From Flavobacteriales bacterium (GTDB taxonomy: Bacteria > Bacteroidota > Bacteroidia > Flavobacteriales_D > Crocinitomicaceae), in contig CANMHB010000020.1 of the NCBI GenBank assembly GCA_947497485.1, positions 1-42,771 of the forward strand: DNA of 42,771 nucleotides, written 5' to 3'. The notes beneath the pieces are model-generated. The model had not been told where the DNA came from, did not search any database, and saw only the letters and a list, made by a program, of their open reading frames with translations. This document shows, piece by piece, positions 1 through 8,329 of this stretch. Both the position numbers and the translations under genes were made by a program. Position 1 is the first letter of the stretch. Every line of letters begins with the position of its first letter.

Positions 1-1025
1 ACAATGGAAGGGTTTACACCGGAAATACTGGTTGTGAAATTTCCCAATCCACAGTTGTTGTTGTTTTGATTGGAATTAAAGCCTGCGTACAAGACTTCTG
101 TGATGTTTCCTACAAACGGACCATTAATATTTACGATTACTGGTTCATATGTACAAATTCCAATTTTTAGGTTGGGGATGTTTTGGTCGCAGTTTATATT
201 GAGTGTTCCACCGTCATAGTTGGAATAAATAACCACATTTCCATCCTGATTACAAATGGGAGAAGTGTTCACCGTAGGTTGATTATTGTTGTATAGAAGA
301 TACCATTGATGGGTCATCCCTGAAGGTGGTACACCAGAAGATCCAGAGGAAGAAGGAAACAGGCAAGTGGAGTTGACGTTGCTACCAAATTGCTGAGGCA
401 CCCAGGTATCTCCATTATTGACTTGGATATTTTGAAAATTGGTAGATGTATTTCCATTTCCAATACGAATACCCACTTCAATTGGAGTTTGGGTGCTATT
501 AACCGAAGAAAAATCACCATATACAAAATCAATTCCGGGCAAGATAAATGTGGTAAAGTAGAGTTTAGCCTGAAACGAAAAAGACTCTCCTTGTATACCT
601 ACGCGCCTCACATTTTCCCATTGAATGATGATGCTTGTTGGGACATTATTAAACCCATTTACAATTTGATAACTTATTCTTGCATTGTTATTTGCACTTT
701 CCAAATTACCTGCAAACGGAGCAATTACTGGTGTTCCGGGTGGCTGAGAAATGGGGTTGTAATTCGTAGCACTGGCTGCCTGACCTAAGGTTATAAAACC
801 ATTGGTGCTTACAAAAAGCGTATTGTACGCTTGTCCTCCAATGGTAAAAGGAACTATCGGAATAGCACTGGAAACTTGATCATCAAAATTTTGTGTAAAA
901 ATTGGAGTGTCTGATGTTAAATCGTTGTACGCATTAAGTTGCTGATTCGTATACTGAAACTCAAGTTGTTGAGACCAACAGTATCCAAACACCACAAAGA
1001 AAATTGACATTACAATTATTTTCAC
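1..1025 (-). CDS. Secreted protein, N-terminal part only (cut by left edge), paralogue of the 18730-21201 gene
   Basis: Reading the minus strand from about 1025 gives an open frame of about 341 codons that runs off the left edge. It opens with a hydrophobic stretch ending in CWSQ, a plausible signal peptide. A region with SNGFITLGQ follows, then PVIAPFAGNLE and IIIQWENV, typical of large Bacteroidota surface proteins. The last part (GNVVIYSNYDGGTLNINCDQ, then NNNNCGLGNFTTSI) matches a block in the 18730-21201 gene almost residue for residue. I chose a GTG start at 1025 because it gives MKIIVMSIFF with a basic n-region. The in-frame ATG at 1010 would remove that lysine. The missing C-terminus probably carries a T9SS sorting domain, but this cannot be seen. 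Function is unknown; a cell-surface or secreted adhesin-like role is inferred. Confidence 0.75.
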   Translation of the reverse strand, partial: MKIIVMSIFFVVFGYCWSQQLEFQYTNQQLNAYNDLTSDTPIFTQNFDDQVSSAIPIVPFTIGGQAYNTLFVSTNGFITLGQAASATNYNPISQPPGTPVIAPFAGNLESANNNARISYQIVNGFNNVPTSIIIQWENVRRVGIQGESFSFQAKLYFTTFILPGIDFVYGDFSSVNSTQTPIEVGIRIGNGNTSTNFQNIQVNNGDTWVPQQFGSNVNSTCLFPSSSGSSGVPPSGMTHQWYLLYNNNQPTVNTSPICNQDGNVVIYSNYDGGTLNINCDQNIPNLKIGICTYEPVIVNINGPFVGNITEVLYAGFNSNQNNNNCGLGNFTTSISGVNPSI

Positions 1026-1195
1026 ATCACAAATTTTTATCTAATAACAAATAAATCAGACGATTGTTTATGTTAATTGTTGCTTTTATACGAATGTAAA
1101 TAATGATTTTTTCTGCTCCAAAGAAAGATTTTATGTCCCCTTTTTGCATTCCCATTCGTTTTTGAAAGTAAACTTTCGACAATTCTTGAAACGCA

Positions 1196-1223
1196 AAAAG
1201 CCAGTCAAATTTGACTGGCTTTT
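1196..1223 (-). terminator. Rho-independent terminator, perfect 28-base palindrome
   Basis: The sequence reads AAAAGCCAGTCAAA followed by its exact reverse complement, so it can act in both directions. It lies 57 bases beyond the stop codon of the type B sorted gene at 1280-3037. It also lies upstream of the partial gene that starts near 1025, so it separates the two minus-strand units. Confidence 0.8.
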
Positions 1224-1226
1224 CCT

Positions 1227-1256
1227 TGTAGACAGGAACATCGAATTATCGAACCT
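1227..1256. repeat. tRNA-3'-end-like tail, copy shared with 26812-26841
   Basis: Bases 1228-1250 are identical over 23 positions to 26813-26835. In both places the block sits between a terminator stem and the stop codon of a type B sorted gene. On the minus strand it contains GGTTCGATAA and ends CTACAAGGAAAA, which resembles the T-arm and 3' end of the initiator tRNA gene followed by its terminator (GTTCGAGT ... CTACAAAGAAAA). A decayed tRNA end is an inference. Confidence 0.55.
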
Positions 1257-1279
1257 CATTAGGGATGGGTTGCTAACAA

Positions 1280-3037
1280 TCACCTCACCAAATGCAGAAA
1301 ACCATGACCTTCCAGGGGTTGTTCGTTGTTGTCTCTTGCTTGGTAGCGGTAAAAATAAACACCATCCGTGGCATTTCTTCCATCCCATGAAGGATTATTG
1401 TTGAGTAAATCACTGCTTTCTTCCTCGAAAACAACGTTGCCCCATCTATTTACAATAATCAACTTTAAATAACTGATATTTTGGAGACTCAAGAAATACG
1501 CATTGTTGGTTTCATCACCATTTTCAGGAGTAAATACATTTGGAGCAATGAGCACGGGAGTTTCATCTTCATCTTCAGGTTCAGGTTCGGGATCCGGATC
1601 GGGTTGGTTACAGCCATCAGATGTAATCGTAATGATATCTGAACCCTGGCCACAAGTACCTGTAACGCTAGCCGTATAATTTCCGGGTTGGGTAATGGTG
1701 ACCAACTGATTGGTACTTGTAAATGTATTTCCACTTTCCAGTTGTCCAAACCAAAACCACGAGTCTCCCGCTCCTACGTTTAGAGTCAAGGTATCCCCCT
1801 GACATAAATTTAACGTATCGGGACCAAGATTAATGTATTGATCAAAGCTCGAATAGAAAATCCAAGACGGATAATTTGGTAAGGCATAAAATGCATCCTC
1901 TGAGGATATATCCACAGAAAGAACATCATAATTCACGGTCGGAGCCGATCCATTTGGACAATCAATGGTTCCTAATTTTGTGAAACCGTTTGGAAAATCG
2001 AAATGGTTGAAGTAGATTTTTCCATCGGGAGCCAATTGCATATAATACAATGAAGTTTGGACCGTCGGATCGATAACCTCCATTGTTGATTCCACACTAA
2101 CTCCTGTTTCAAATGCATCTAACAAGTCATAACGAATCAATTGCTGTTGCCCGTTACTTTGGTTAGTTAGTGATGAATACAAGAATAAACCATTCGGTGA
2201 AAACTCATAAGCAGTCTCATTATTGATAGGTAAATTGACCTGATTGGACAATACACCCGTTGTTAAATCAAAGTCGAAGAGTCCTTGGGAAGTCATTACT
2301 TTTTGACAACACACTGCGCCGGGATTAGCACTAGATGGCGAGGATTTGATAACTCCTCCATTTACAGGAGCACCCGTTGGATATACTGCCGAAAGTGAAA
2401 TGCCATTTTGCGTTAAACTATACACCCCAATTCCAGTGGTATCTTGATAAATCAATAGCCAATAATCTTGTTTGTTTGCGTGACGAATCGCACAAAGTCC
2501 TTCAAATGAATAATCATAAATCGGCACATCGGCTTCCACAACATCACCCAAACCATTGTTGAGGGTCATGTCAATTTTAAAATAGCGAAAGCCTCTTCCA
2601 TTCGGTTCTTGCGCTAAAATTTGAGGCGTAGCATCAATGTAATGTTCTAGCTCCTCCATCGTAAACAGGTAATACATGTCTGGTTCCCCGGGATCAGGGA
2701 CGATTACGGATGATTGAACCGCACTAAATCCACCACCTTCCAGTCCTTGCATGTCGTACATTACCTGGTTATTCTTGTTCCAGATATGTCCGGGATCTTG
2801 ACCCGACGCAGGAACTCTACCACCGCCGTTGGAGTAAAAAAGTAGATTGCCAAATTCATCGCAATAAGAAGTGCTTCCTTCAGAGGTAAACATGGCACTT
2901 TGTGTCGTGTTCAATGCAGCTGTTCCTGAGTTAAAATCGTAGCTATACCCATTACCAAAATGCCAAACATTAGCCTCTTTCTGTCCAAAACAAAAGGAGG
3001 AAAATAAGATTATTAGGCATGTTGAAATTTTTATCAT
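1280..3037 (-). CDS. T9SS type B sorted secreted protein, propeller-like N-terminal region
   Basis: The protein has 585 residues with a signal peptide ending FCFGQ at about residue 19. The N-terminal 380 residues carry blocks shared with the 12494-14245 and 17027-18724 products: FGNGYSYDF, GNLLFYSN, IWNKNNQVM, YYLFTMEEL, and MQLAPDGKIYF. Such a series suggests a beta-propeller-like fold, which I infer. An Ig/PKD-like segment follows (LCQGDTLTLNVGAG ... ITSDGCNQP), then an acidic proline linker (PDPDPEPEPEDED). The gliding-motility-associated C-terminal (type B) domain runs from about residue 500: APNVFTPENGDETN, VNRWGNVVFEE, GVYFYRYQ, and final GHGFLHLVR. It is expected to be exported by Sec, then by T9SS, and held at the surface. 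Ligand unknown. It is followed by a strong terminator. Confidence 0.9.
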   Translation of the reverse strand: MIKISTCLIILFSSFCFGQKEANVWHFGNGYSYDFNSGTAALNTTQSAMFTSEGSTSYCDEFGNLLFYSNGGGRVPASGQDPGHIWNKNNQVMYDMQGLEGGGFSAVQSSVIVPDPGEPDMYYLFTMEELEHYIDATPQILAQEPNGRGFRYFKIDMTLNNGLGDVVEADVPIYDYSFEGLCAIRHANKQDYWLLIYQDTTGIGVYSLTQNGISLSAVYPTGAPVNGGVIKSSPSSANPGAVCCQKVMTSQGLFDFDLTTGVLSNQVNLPINNETAYEFSPNGLFLYSSLTNQSNGQQQLIRYDLLDAFETGVSVESTMEVIDPTVQTSLYYMQLAPDGKIYFNHFDFPNGFTKLGTIDCPNGSAPTVNYDVLSVDISSEDAFYALPNYPSWIFYSSFDQYINLGPDTLNLCQGDTLTLNVGAGDSWFWFGQLESGNTFTSTNQLVTITQPGNYTASVTGTCGQGSDIITITSDGCNQPDPDPEPEPEDEDETPVLIAPNVFTPENGDETNNAYFLSLQNISYLKLIIVNRWGNVVFEEESSDLLNNNPSWDGRNATDGVYFYRYQARDNNEQPLEGHGFLHLVR

Positions 3038-3150
3038 CTCGTCATAAAATAGGTTGAATTGTTTTCATCGTTCTAGTTATTCAGCTGTTTTTTTAATGTC
3101 GAAAATTGTTTTAAAAATAATTAAATCATCTAAAAGTTTAGATAGGAAAC

Positions 3151-3987
3151 CTATCGAATCAAATGGAGAAATCCATGACCTTCCAACAGTTTTTCATTGC
3201 TATCTAGGGCTTTATAGCTGTAAAAATAAACGCCTTCAACTGCATTTTTTCCATCCCAAGAAGGATTATTGTTTACCACATCATTGCTTTCTCCCTCAAA
3301 TACGATATTTCCCCATCTGTTTGTGATAATCAATTTTAAGTAACTAATGTTTTGACAGGTCAAGAAGTAATTTTCATTGATATTATCCTCATTTTCAGGA
3401 GTAAAGACGTTTGGAGCAATGAGAACTGGAAGTGTATTATCTGGATTGGGATCTGGATCAGGTTGGTTACAGCCATCAGAAGTAATCGTTATAATATCTG
3501 ACCCCAATCCACAACTACCGGTTACGGTAACAAAGTAAGTTCCGGGCGCATCAACCGTAATGGATTGTTCTGTGCTGCCTGTTGACCAAAGGTAGGTTGC
3601 ACCTGGATTACCTGCATTCAATTGCAAAGAACCGCCTACATCACAAAGGTTCACGTTATCAGGACCTAATGCCACATAAGTGGAATCGTAGTTTTCAAAA
3701 ATCCATGCGGGAAAATTGGGTAATCCATTGAAGTTACCTGCACTGGCGCTTCCATTAAACGTTAATACTCCATATTCAAAAGTTGGATTGGCCGTATTGG
3801 GACACACAATGCGGTTAAGGGTATTAACAGGTAGTTCTATTGCGCTATCGTATTCCACAAATAAAACATATATTTTTCCATCAGGACCCAACTGCATCTG
3901 TGAGATAAAGGAAAAGTCGTCATAAATCCTGGAAATACAGTTTGTAAATTGGGTACCATAAACGACGGTTTTCCGTTTAACCACCAC
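3151..3987 (-). CDS. C-terminal half of a type B T9SS-sorted protein, probably a broken gene
   Basis: The open frame has 278 codons. From about residue 31 (QMQLGPDGKIYV) it is a close paralogue of the C-terminal half of the 1280-3037 product. Shared parts are the NFPAWIFENYDSTYVALGPD block, an Ig-like segment ending ITSDGCNQPDPDP, and a complete type B sorting domain (APNVFTPENEDN, ITNRWGNIVFEGES, GVYFYSYK, GHGFLHLIR). The first 20 residues of the frame have no signal peptide and no counterpart in the paralogue. They are out-of-frame translation of a serine-hydrolase-like fragment. The N-terminal propeller half is missing, so this looks like a truncated pseudogene rather than a working secreted protein. 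If translated from 3987, it would lack an export signal. Confidence 0.6.
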   Translation of the reverse strand: MVVKRKTVVYGTQFTNCISRIYDDFSFISQMQLGPDGKIYVLFVEYDSAIELPVNTLNRIVCPNTANPTFEYGVLTFNGSASAGNFNGLPNFPAWIFENYDSTYVALGPDNVNLCDVGGSLQLNAGNPGATYLWSTGSTEQSITVDAPGTYFVTVTGSCGLGSDIITITSDGCNQPDPDPNPDNTLPVLIAPNVFTPENEDNINENYFLTCQNISYLKLIITNRWGNIVFEGESNDVVNNNPSWDGKNAVEGVYFYSYKALDSNEKLLEGHGFLHLIR

Positions 3988-4132
3988 AAATAACCGTATG
4001 CCTGATTCAATGATTGTGAGGTATTAACCATTTCGTTAAAATAGTTGTTATCGGTCATAATTTGGTTTCCGTTCCATGTGAGAAAAGCGAGGAAAAATGA
4101 GAAAACAAAATCAATAGAAAAATAAATTTCAT
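3927..4132 (-). pseudogene. Signal-peptide remnant plus serine-hydrolase (class C beta-lactamase-like) C-terminal fragment
   Basis: Two further frames precede the truncated sorted protein. An ATG at 4132 opens a signal peptide (MKFIFLLILFSHFSS) that ends at a stop at 4055. A different frame from 4076 reads WNGNQIMTDNNYFNEM, then YGYLWWLNGKPSFMVP and VFPG at 3927. That is the pattern of the C-terminal region of class C beta-lactamase-family serine hydrolases. Exactly at 3927 similarity switches to the type B sorted protein, in the third frame. The three parts cannot be read as one protein, so this is a decayed chimeric junction. The active-site SxxK and YxN regions of a serine hydrolase are absent. 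Confidence 0.6.
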
Positions 4133-4250
4133 AAATATTCTTTTTTCATTATAATTTTTCATAAGACGTATGTGAGAATCAAAATTTTCTTTCAAAACAA
4201 TTAAAACCAATGAAAAGTTTTATGTCGTTTATTTTACCGATTTTGCCACT

Positions 4251-6605
4251 TTAAAATTTCAACACTTCCACACCAATCGCATAACCATAGATTTTTCCAT
4301 TGGCATCTCGGTAAATTCTGATTTTATTGCAAGCCATTCCCAGATTGATTGGAGTCCAGGTTAATCCGCCGTCTTTGGTTTCGTAGCCGCTGTTCATGGT
4401 GCCAACGAATCCATGATTTTCGTCGATAAATCCAATTCCAAATTCTCTGGCTCCTGCATTTTCAACAAGATTGATTTCCTTCCAGGTTTCACCGCCATCG
4501 GTTGTTTTGGCAATGCGTTGTTGTTTCACGTTTGGATCAGGGTTGTAGGATTGAATGGTAACATAACCCGTTTTTTCCGTCGGAAACGAAGCCTTCCAAG
4601 TGCCTTCAAATGGACGTTTGGATTGGTATACTTTTTTCCAGGTTTTGCCGCCGTTACTGGTCTTTAAAATCAATGCATTCGATTTTCCCATGTCCTCATC
4701 TGACGCAGCGCAAGCGAAACCGGTATTCTTATCAAACATTTTTATATCGAAAAGCATTTTACACTCTTTGTTCATGCTATTAGATGTCCATGTTAAACCG
4801 CCATCGTGCGACACCATCATGTTGGCAGGGCTTCCGACACGTCCAACCCCGAAGATGTGAATTTTATAATCGATTTTGCCATGATTGATGTATTGCTCTT
4901 TCACGATATCCATTGCACAAAGCCCTTTCACATAAGGTCCAGCATATGAAACAGGATTCCATGTTTTTCCACCATCTGTTGTTCCATATAATGGAATAGT
5001 ATCTGTCACATCTGGGAAGTAATCGGTTCCAACAGTTCCAGCAAAACCACGCAGACTATCCACAAAGGCAATGCAGCGGAAAAAAGTTCCTTTCTTTTCC
5101 AATTGCTTTTCCCAAGTTTCACCACCATTTTGCGTATGATAAATACTTCCGTATCCATTGACATACCATCCTTCTTTCTCATTGATAAACGCAATGTCAT
5201 CTTGTTTTCCCGAATAGCGCTCCGTATTCAATTTTTTCCATCCTTTTTCAGGGAGTATCGTCTCATCCTTTTTTGAAAGGACGTCATTACTCCATTGAAC
5301 AGCTGAAAGTCCAACTTCTTGATTGTATTCATCAAACAATTGCTGGATCTGTCCATTTGAAAATTTATTGTAGGCTTCCTGCATAGTACCCGACTTGGCA
5401 AAGAAGTGATCCGTTGATGGATAGGTTTTTAAGATAGCATTACCAGGGTGAAAATGATTCACTGTATTTACTATTTGCTGATGGTCAGCTCTTGAAAAGG
5501 CTTGAAAATCAGATTCGCCAAATTGAACCAACACTTTTGCCTTGGTATTTTTCCAGTTTTCGAGGTGTGGATAATCTTGTATTTGTCTCCAGTATTCCGC
5601 ATTTCTCGAATAGATTTTCCCTTTTCCGTCGTATTCCCAACTCGTTCGCAAAACACTATCCGCCTTCGGGTCTTTAGCCAAGTCTTCGAGCTTTTCTTTC
5701 TTTACGAAATAGCGGTAGTTCAAATCGTATTGTTCAAGCACAGATTGTTCCACTTCGATGGGATTCATTCCTGCTAAAGCATTTTGGACACGATACATTT
5801 CGATTTGGTATTCAAACCAAGATTTGGCAGTTGTTCCATAAACTACAACACCCGCAACTTGATTTTTTGCACTAAGAGCCGGCGCAATGATTCCGCCCAT
5901 GGAATGTCCAACAATAATGATTTGGTTCGTATCGACGTACGACAATGTTTTCAGCTTTTTCAAACCAACTTCAAAGTTTTCAATTTCATCTAGCAAATCA
6001 CAACTCTCACAAGGCGGCGTGTTTTTGCTGTCACCCAGCCCGCTTTTTTCAATGCGCAGCGTTACGTATCCTGCATCTACATACGCGTCAATGATTCGTT
6101 TGTAAGGATGGTCGTTTGTCAATTCATCGATGCTGCTGCAGGTATATCCGGGTATGAATAACATCGCCGGCATTTTAGTTTCTTTGAAGGGCTTGTTTAT
6201 AATTACACGCAGTTGTCCACCTTTGTAGTTTGCCTCGTCGTAAATCACAGTAGCATTGTCATCTGTTTCATACGGACGGGCAATAGCTTTTGCCTTTAAT
6301 ACAAGTTTCTTTTTGCCACGCAAGACCGTTAATTGCACTTCTTGATCGGGTGAATACTCCATAAACAAACGAATGAATTCGTCCGTTGAAGCGAAGGTGG
6401 AATTTCCAATTTTTACAATCAAATCCTTTTCTTGCAATTTAAGTGCAACACTGGTTCCTCTTACAACTTGCTGTACTTTACAACCAGAATTTCCATTTTC
6501 GGTGACATATTCAACTCTCGCACCGAATTGCACTTTACGCTGAAGTTGTGAATACCCATTAAGACTAATAAAGAATAGAAAACAAAGAAAAATGAATCGT
6601 ATCAT
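4251..6605 (-). CDS. PDZ - alpha/beta hydrolase - Asp-box propeller fusion, exported
   Basis: I start at ATG 6605 because MIRFIFLCFLFFISLNGYSQ is an ideal signal peptide; an in-frame ATG at 6632 adds nine residues. In the longer numbering, residues 35-118 form a PDZ-like domain (GCKVQQVVRGTSVALKLQ, DLIVKIGNSTF). Residues 130-445 form an alpha/beta hydrolase: LFIPGYTC near the oxyanion hole, nucleophile elbow GHSMGG (Ser244), acid in FGESDF (Asp375) and His409 in STDHFF. From about 460 to the end there are Asp-box/YCF48-type repeats (TQNGGETW, TTDGGKTW, SHDGGLTW, TSNGGKTW, TTDGGETW, TKDGGLTW). An esterase or peptidase role outside the cytoplasm is inferred; substrate unknown. There is no recognisable T9SS tail. 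It lies 57 bases downstream of the AraC gene and may be cotranscribed. Confidence 0.88.
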   Translation of the reverse strand: MIRFIFLCFLFFISLNGYSQLQRKVQFGARVEYVTENGNSGCKVQQVVRGTSVALKLQEKDLIVKIGNSTFASTDEFIRLFMEYSPDQEVQLTVLRGKKKLVLKAKAIARPYETDDNATVIYDEANYKGGQLRVIINKPFKETKMPAMLFIPGYTCSSIDELTNDHPYKRIIDAYVDAGYVTLRIEKSGLGDSKNTPPCESCDLLDEIENFEVGLKKLKTLSYVDTNQIIIVGHSMGGIIAPALSAKNQVAGVVVYGTTAKSWFEYQIEMYRVQNALAGMNPIEVEQSVLEQYDLNYRYFVKKEKLEDLAKDPKADSVLRTSWEYDGKGKIYSRNAEYWRQIQDYPHLENWKNTKAKVLVQFGESDFQAFSRADHQQIVNTVNHFHPGNAILKTYPSTDHFFAKSGTMQEAYNKFSNGQIQQLFDEYNQEVGLSAVQWSNDVLSKKDETILPEKGWKKLNTERYSGKQDDIAFINEKEGWYVNGYGSIYHTQNGGETWEKQLEKKGTFFRCIAFVDSLRGFAGTVGTDYFPDVTDTIPLYGTTDGGKTWNPVSYAGPYVKGLCAMDIVKEQYINHGKIDYKIHIFGVGRVGSPANMMVSHDGGLTWTSNSMNKECKMLFDIKMFDKNTGFACAASDEDMGKSNALILKTSNGGKTWKKVYQSKRPFEGTWKASFPTEKTGYVTIQSYNPDPNVKQQRIAKTTDGGETWKEINLVENAGAREFGIGFIDENHGFVGTMNSGYETKDGGLTWTPINLGMACNKIRIYRDANGKIYGYAIGVEVLKF

Positions 6606-6662
6606 AGCTTTTTTTACAACAAAAAAAGACATAGTCAGTAACTTTTTCTTGTCAAAAATTGC

Positions 6663-7511
6663 TTATTTCATAAATTGACTTGGGGCTTGCCCAAACGCTT
6701 GTTTGAATGCTTTAGAGAAAGTTGCTAAATCCGCGTAACCATGAGCAAAAGCAGTATCTAGAATCGAAACACCATTCAATAGTTCGATTTTTGCATTTTC
6801 TAGCCTTCTCCGGATTTGATATTGATAAGGAGAAATTCCAAAAACGTTCTTAAAAAGGCGTATGAAATGATATTTTGAGATTCCGGCGCCTGCACTGATT
6901 TCTTCCAACGACAAGTTTTTCATTGCGTGCAGATCAAGCAGTTCTTTTGCTTTAAGTAACAAGCGAAAAACTTCTTCATTGGTATTCACTTTTTTAAAAT
7001 CCATCTTATTCAAATGATTGAAAATAAAGCGTTGGTCAGTGATAATGGACTCTGCTAATGAATAGAACAGTTCTTCCTTTAAAAATTGGTTGTTGAAATT
7101 CCCTGATTTGACCGATTGATTGATTTCAACCAATGAATACCCTAATGTGGTGTTTTTAATGTTGTAGCGATTTACAAAAAATTGATCGGAAAGCAAAAAT
7201 TCCTTGAGGTCTGCGCCATTCAAATCATAATAGTCGGCAACTTCAGAAATGATTTCAGAAGAAATATCAATGCAAAGTCCTTGAACAGGTTTCTCGTGAT
7301 CTATTTTAACAATGGAAGATGTGAAATCATTACCAATGATGTATTCACCCTCTTTAACCGAAAATTTTTTATCATTGGCGAAATAGGTTTCTTCACCTGA
7401 TGCAACATATTTGATTCCCAAACCGGTAAAAGGTGTTTCTGCTTCCAGTTTGTTGAACTCTGAAAACCGAATGGCATTGTTGTTTTCGTCTTTGAATATG
7501 GTTTGGTTCAT
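6663..7511 (-). CDS. AraC-family transcriptional regulator
   Basis: The protein has 282 residues. The C-terminal 100 form the double helix-turn-helix of AraC/XylS regulators: LSLEEISAGAGISKYHFIRL (first helix-turn-helix), FGISPYQYQIRRRLENAK linker, SILDTAFAHGYADLATFSKA (second), and the family ending FKQAFGQAPSQF. The N-terminal 150 residues look like a cupin-type sensing domain (YFANDKKFSVKEGEYIIGND). The gene begins eight bases after the SDR gene ends and precedes the hydrolase fusion, so it may regulate this set or itself. The inducer is not predictable. Confidence 0.9.
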   Translation of the reverse strand: MNQTIFKDENNNAIRFSEFNKLEAETPFTGLGIKYVASGEETYFANDKKFSVKEGEYIIGNDFTSSIVKIDHEKPVQGLCIDISSEIISEVADYYDLNGADLKEFLLSDQFFVNRYNIKNTTLGYSLVEINQSVKSGNFNNQFLKEELFYSLAESIITDQRFIFNHLNKMDFKKVNTNEEVFRLLLKAKELLDLHAMKNLSLEEISAGAGISKYHFIRLFKNVFGISPYQYQIRRRLENAKIELLNGVSILDTAFAHGYADLATFSKAFKQAFGQAPSQFMK

Positions 7512-7519
7512 TTCAACAA

Positions 7520-8236
7520 TTACAATCTATCATAAACAATTCGGGGAATACTTTTCAAAAGTAATGAAATTATCAGCCATCGTTTCGTTACATAAACGAC
7601 TTTCTTCTTCTTTTGAATGGCTTTAAAAATTTGTTCCGATGCTTTATTCACCGAGGCAACCCAAAATTGACCTTCGCCTTTTGCCATTGCGGTATCTACA
7701 AAACCGGGACGAATATCAGTGACAATAATTTTTAATTTTAGCTTGGAAGCTTTTTGACGCAATCCTTCTAGGTAATTTATCTGATAGGCTTTTGAAGCAT
7801 TGTATGAGGGAGCAACCCCATTTCCGCGCAGACCGGCGATAGAACTAATTGCGACTAAATGACCGGATTGCTGTTTTTCAAAATAGTTAAATGCCCAATC
7901 TGCGACATACGTGAAACCAAGTATATTCGTATCGATGGTACGTTTCTCGATGCTAAAATCCAATGTCTCATTTAGATCACCCGTTCCCGAACTAAGAACC
8001 AAAAGATCAAGTCCACCTAACTTGGAAACCAAAGTTTTCAATTTCTCATCAATAATCTGCGTATTTGAAATATCAAACGAACTGATGAAATAGTCATTTG
8101 GTTTTTGGGCTTTTAATGCTTCAAGGAGTTCCGTTCTTCGGCCTGTAATTCCAACTTTATAGTTATTTTTAGTCAAAATTTTGGCAAGACCTTCACCTAT
8201 TCCCGATGTTGCACCAATTATGATTGCTTTTTTCAT
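7520..8236 (-). CDS. Short-chain dehydrogenase/reductase (SDR)
   Basis: The protein has 238 residues of classical SDR type. The nucleotide-binding turn is GATSGIGEG at residues 8-16. TGRR at 31-34 suggests NADP(H) preference because of the arginines. The structural asparagine lies in DTNILG. The catalytic set is the serine in AISSIAG (131-132), Tyr145 and Lys149 (YNASK). RPGFVDTAMA follows the active site as in the family. It is a cytoplasmic oxidoreductase of unknown substrate. It is the first gene of a minus-strand set with the AraC regulator eight bases downstream. A -7-like TAAATTTG lies 23 bases before the start. Confidence 0.92.
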   Translation of the reverse strand: MKKAIIIGATSGIGEGLAKILTKNNYKVGITGRRTELLEALKAQKPNDYFISSFDISNTQIIDEKLKTLVSKLGGLDLLVLSSGTGDLNETLDFSIEKRTIDTNILGFTYVADWAFNYFEKQQSGHLVAISSIAGLRGNGVAPSYNASKAYQINYLEGLRQKASKLKLKIIVTDIRPGFVDTAMAKGEGQFWVASVNKASEQIFKAIQKKKKVVYVTKRWLIISLLLKSIPRIVYDRL

Positions 8237-8258
8237 GAGAAGGATAGTTAACTCAACC

Positions 8259-8266
8259 CAAATTTA
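8259..8266 (-). promoter_or_regulatory. Candidate Bacteroidota -7 box (TAAATTTG) for the SDR-AraC set
   Basis: On the minus strand the sequence TAAATTTG matches TAnnTTTG. It would start transcription about 15 bases before the SDR start codon. No good -33 TTTG stands at the expected distance, so this is a partial match. Confidence 0.4.
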
Positions 8267-8329
8267 TCAATTTTCGAACCAATGGAAATTTCTTTCATTT
8301 CGTGTCCCAAGACTTTAAATTCAGGGTTG

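Noticed and set aside
3837..4058. A separate 73-codon gene overlapping the broken sorted protein
   Set aside because: Only the part up to 3927 resembles a serine hydrolase. The rest is out-of-frame reading of the sorted protein, so it is a junction, not a gene.
4413..6105. Several plus-strand open frames of 60-90 codons inside the hydrolase fusion
   Set aside because: They are antisense shadows of a well-supported minus-strand gene with clear domains.
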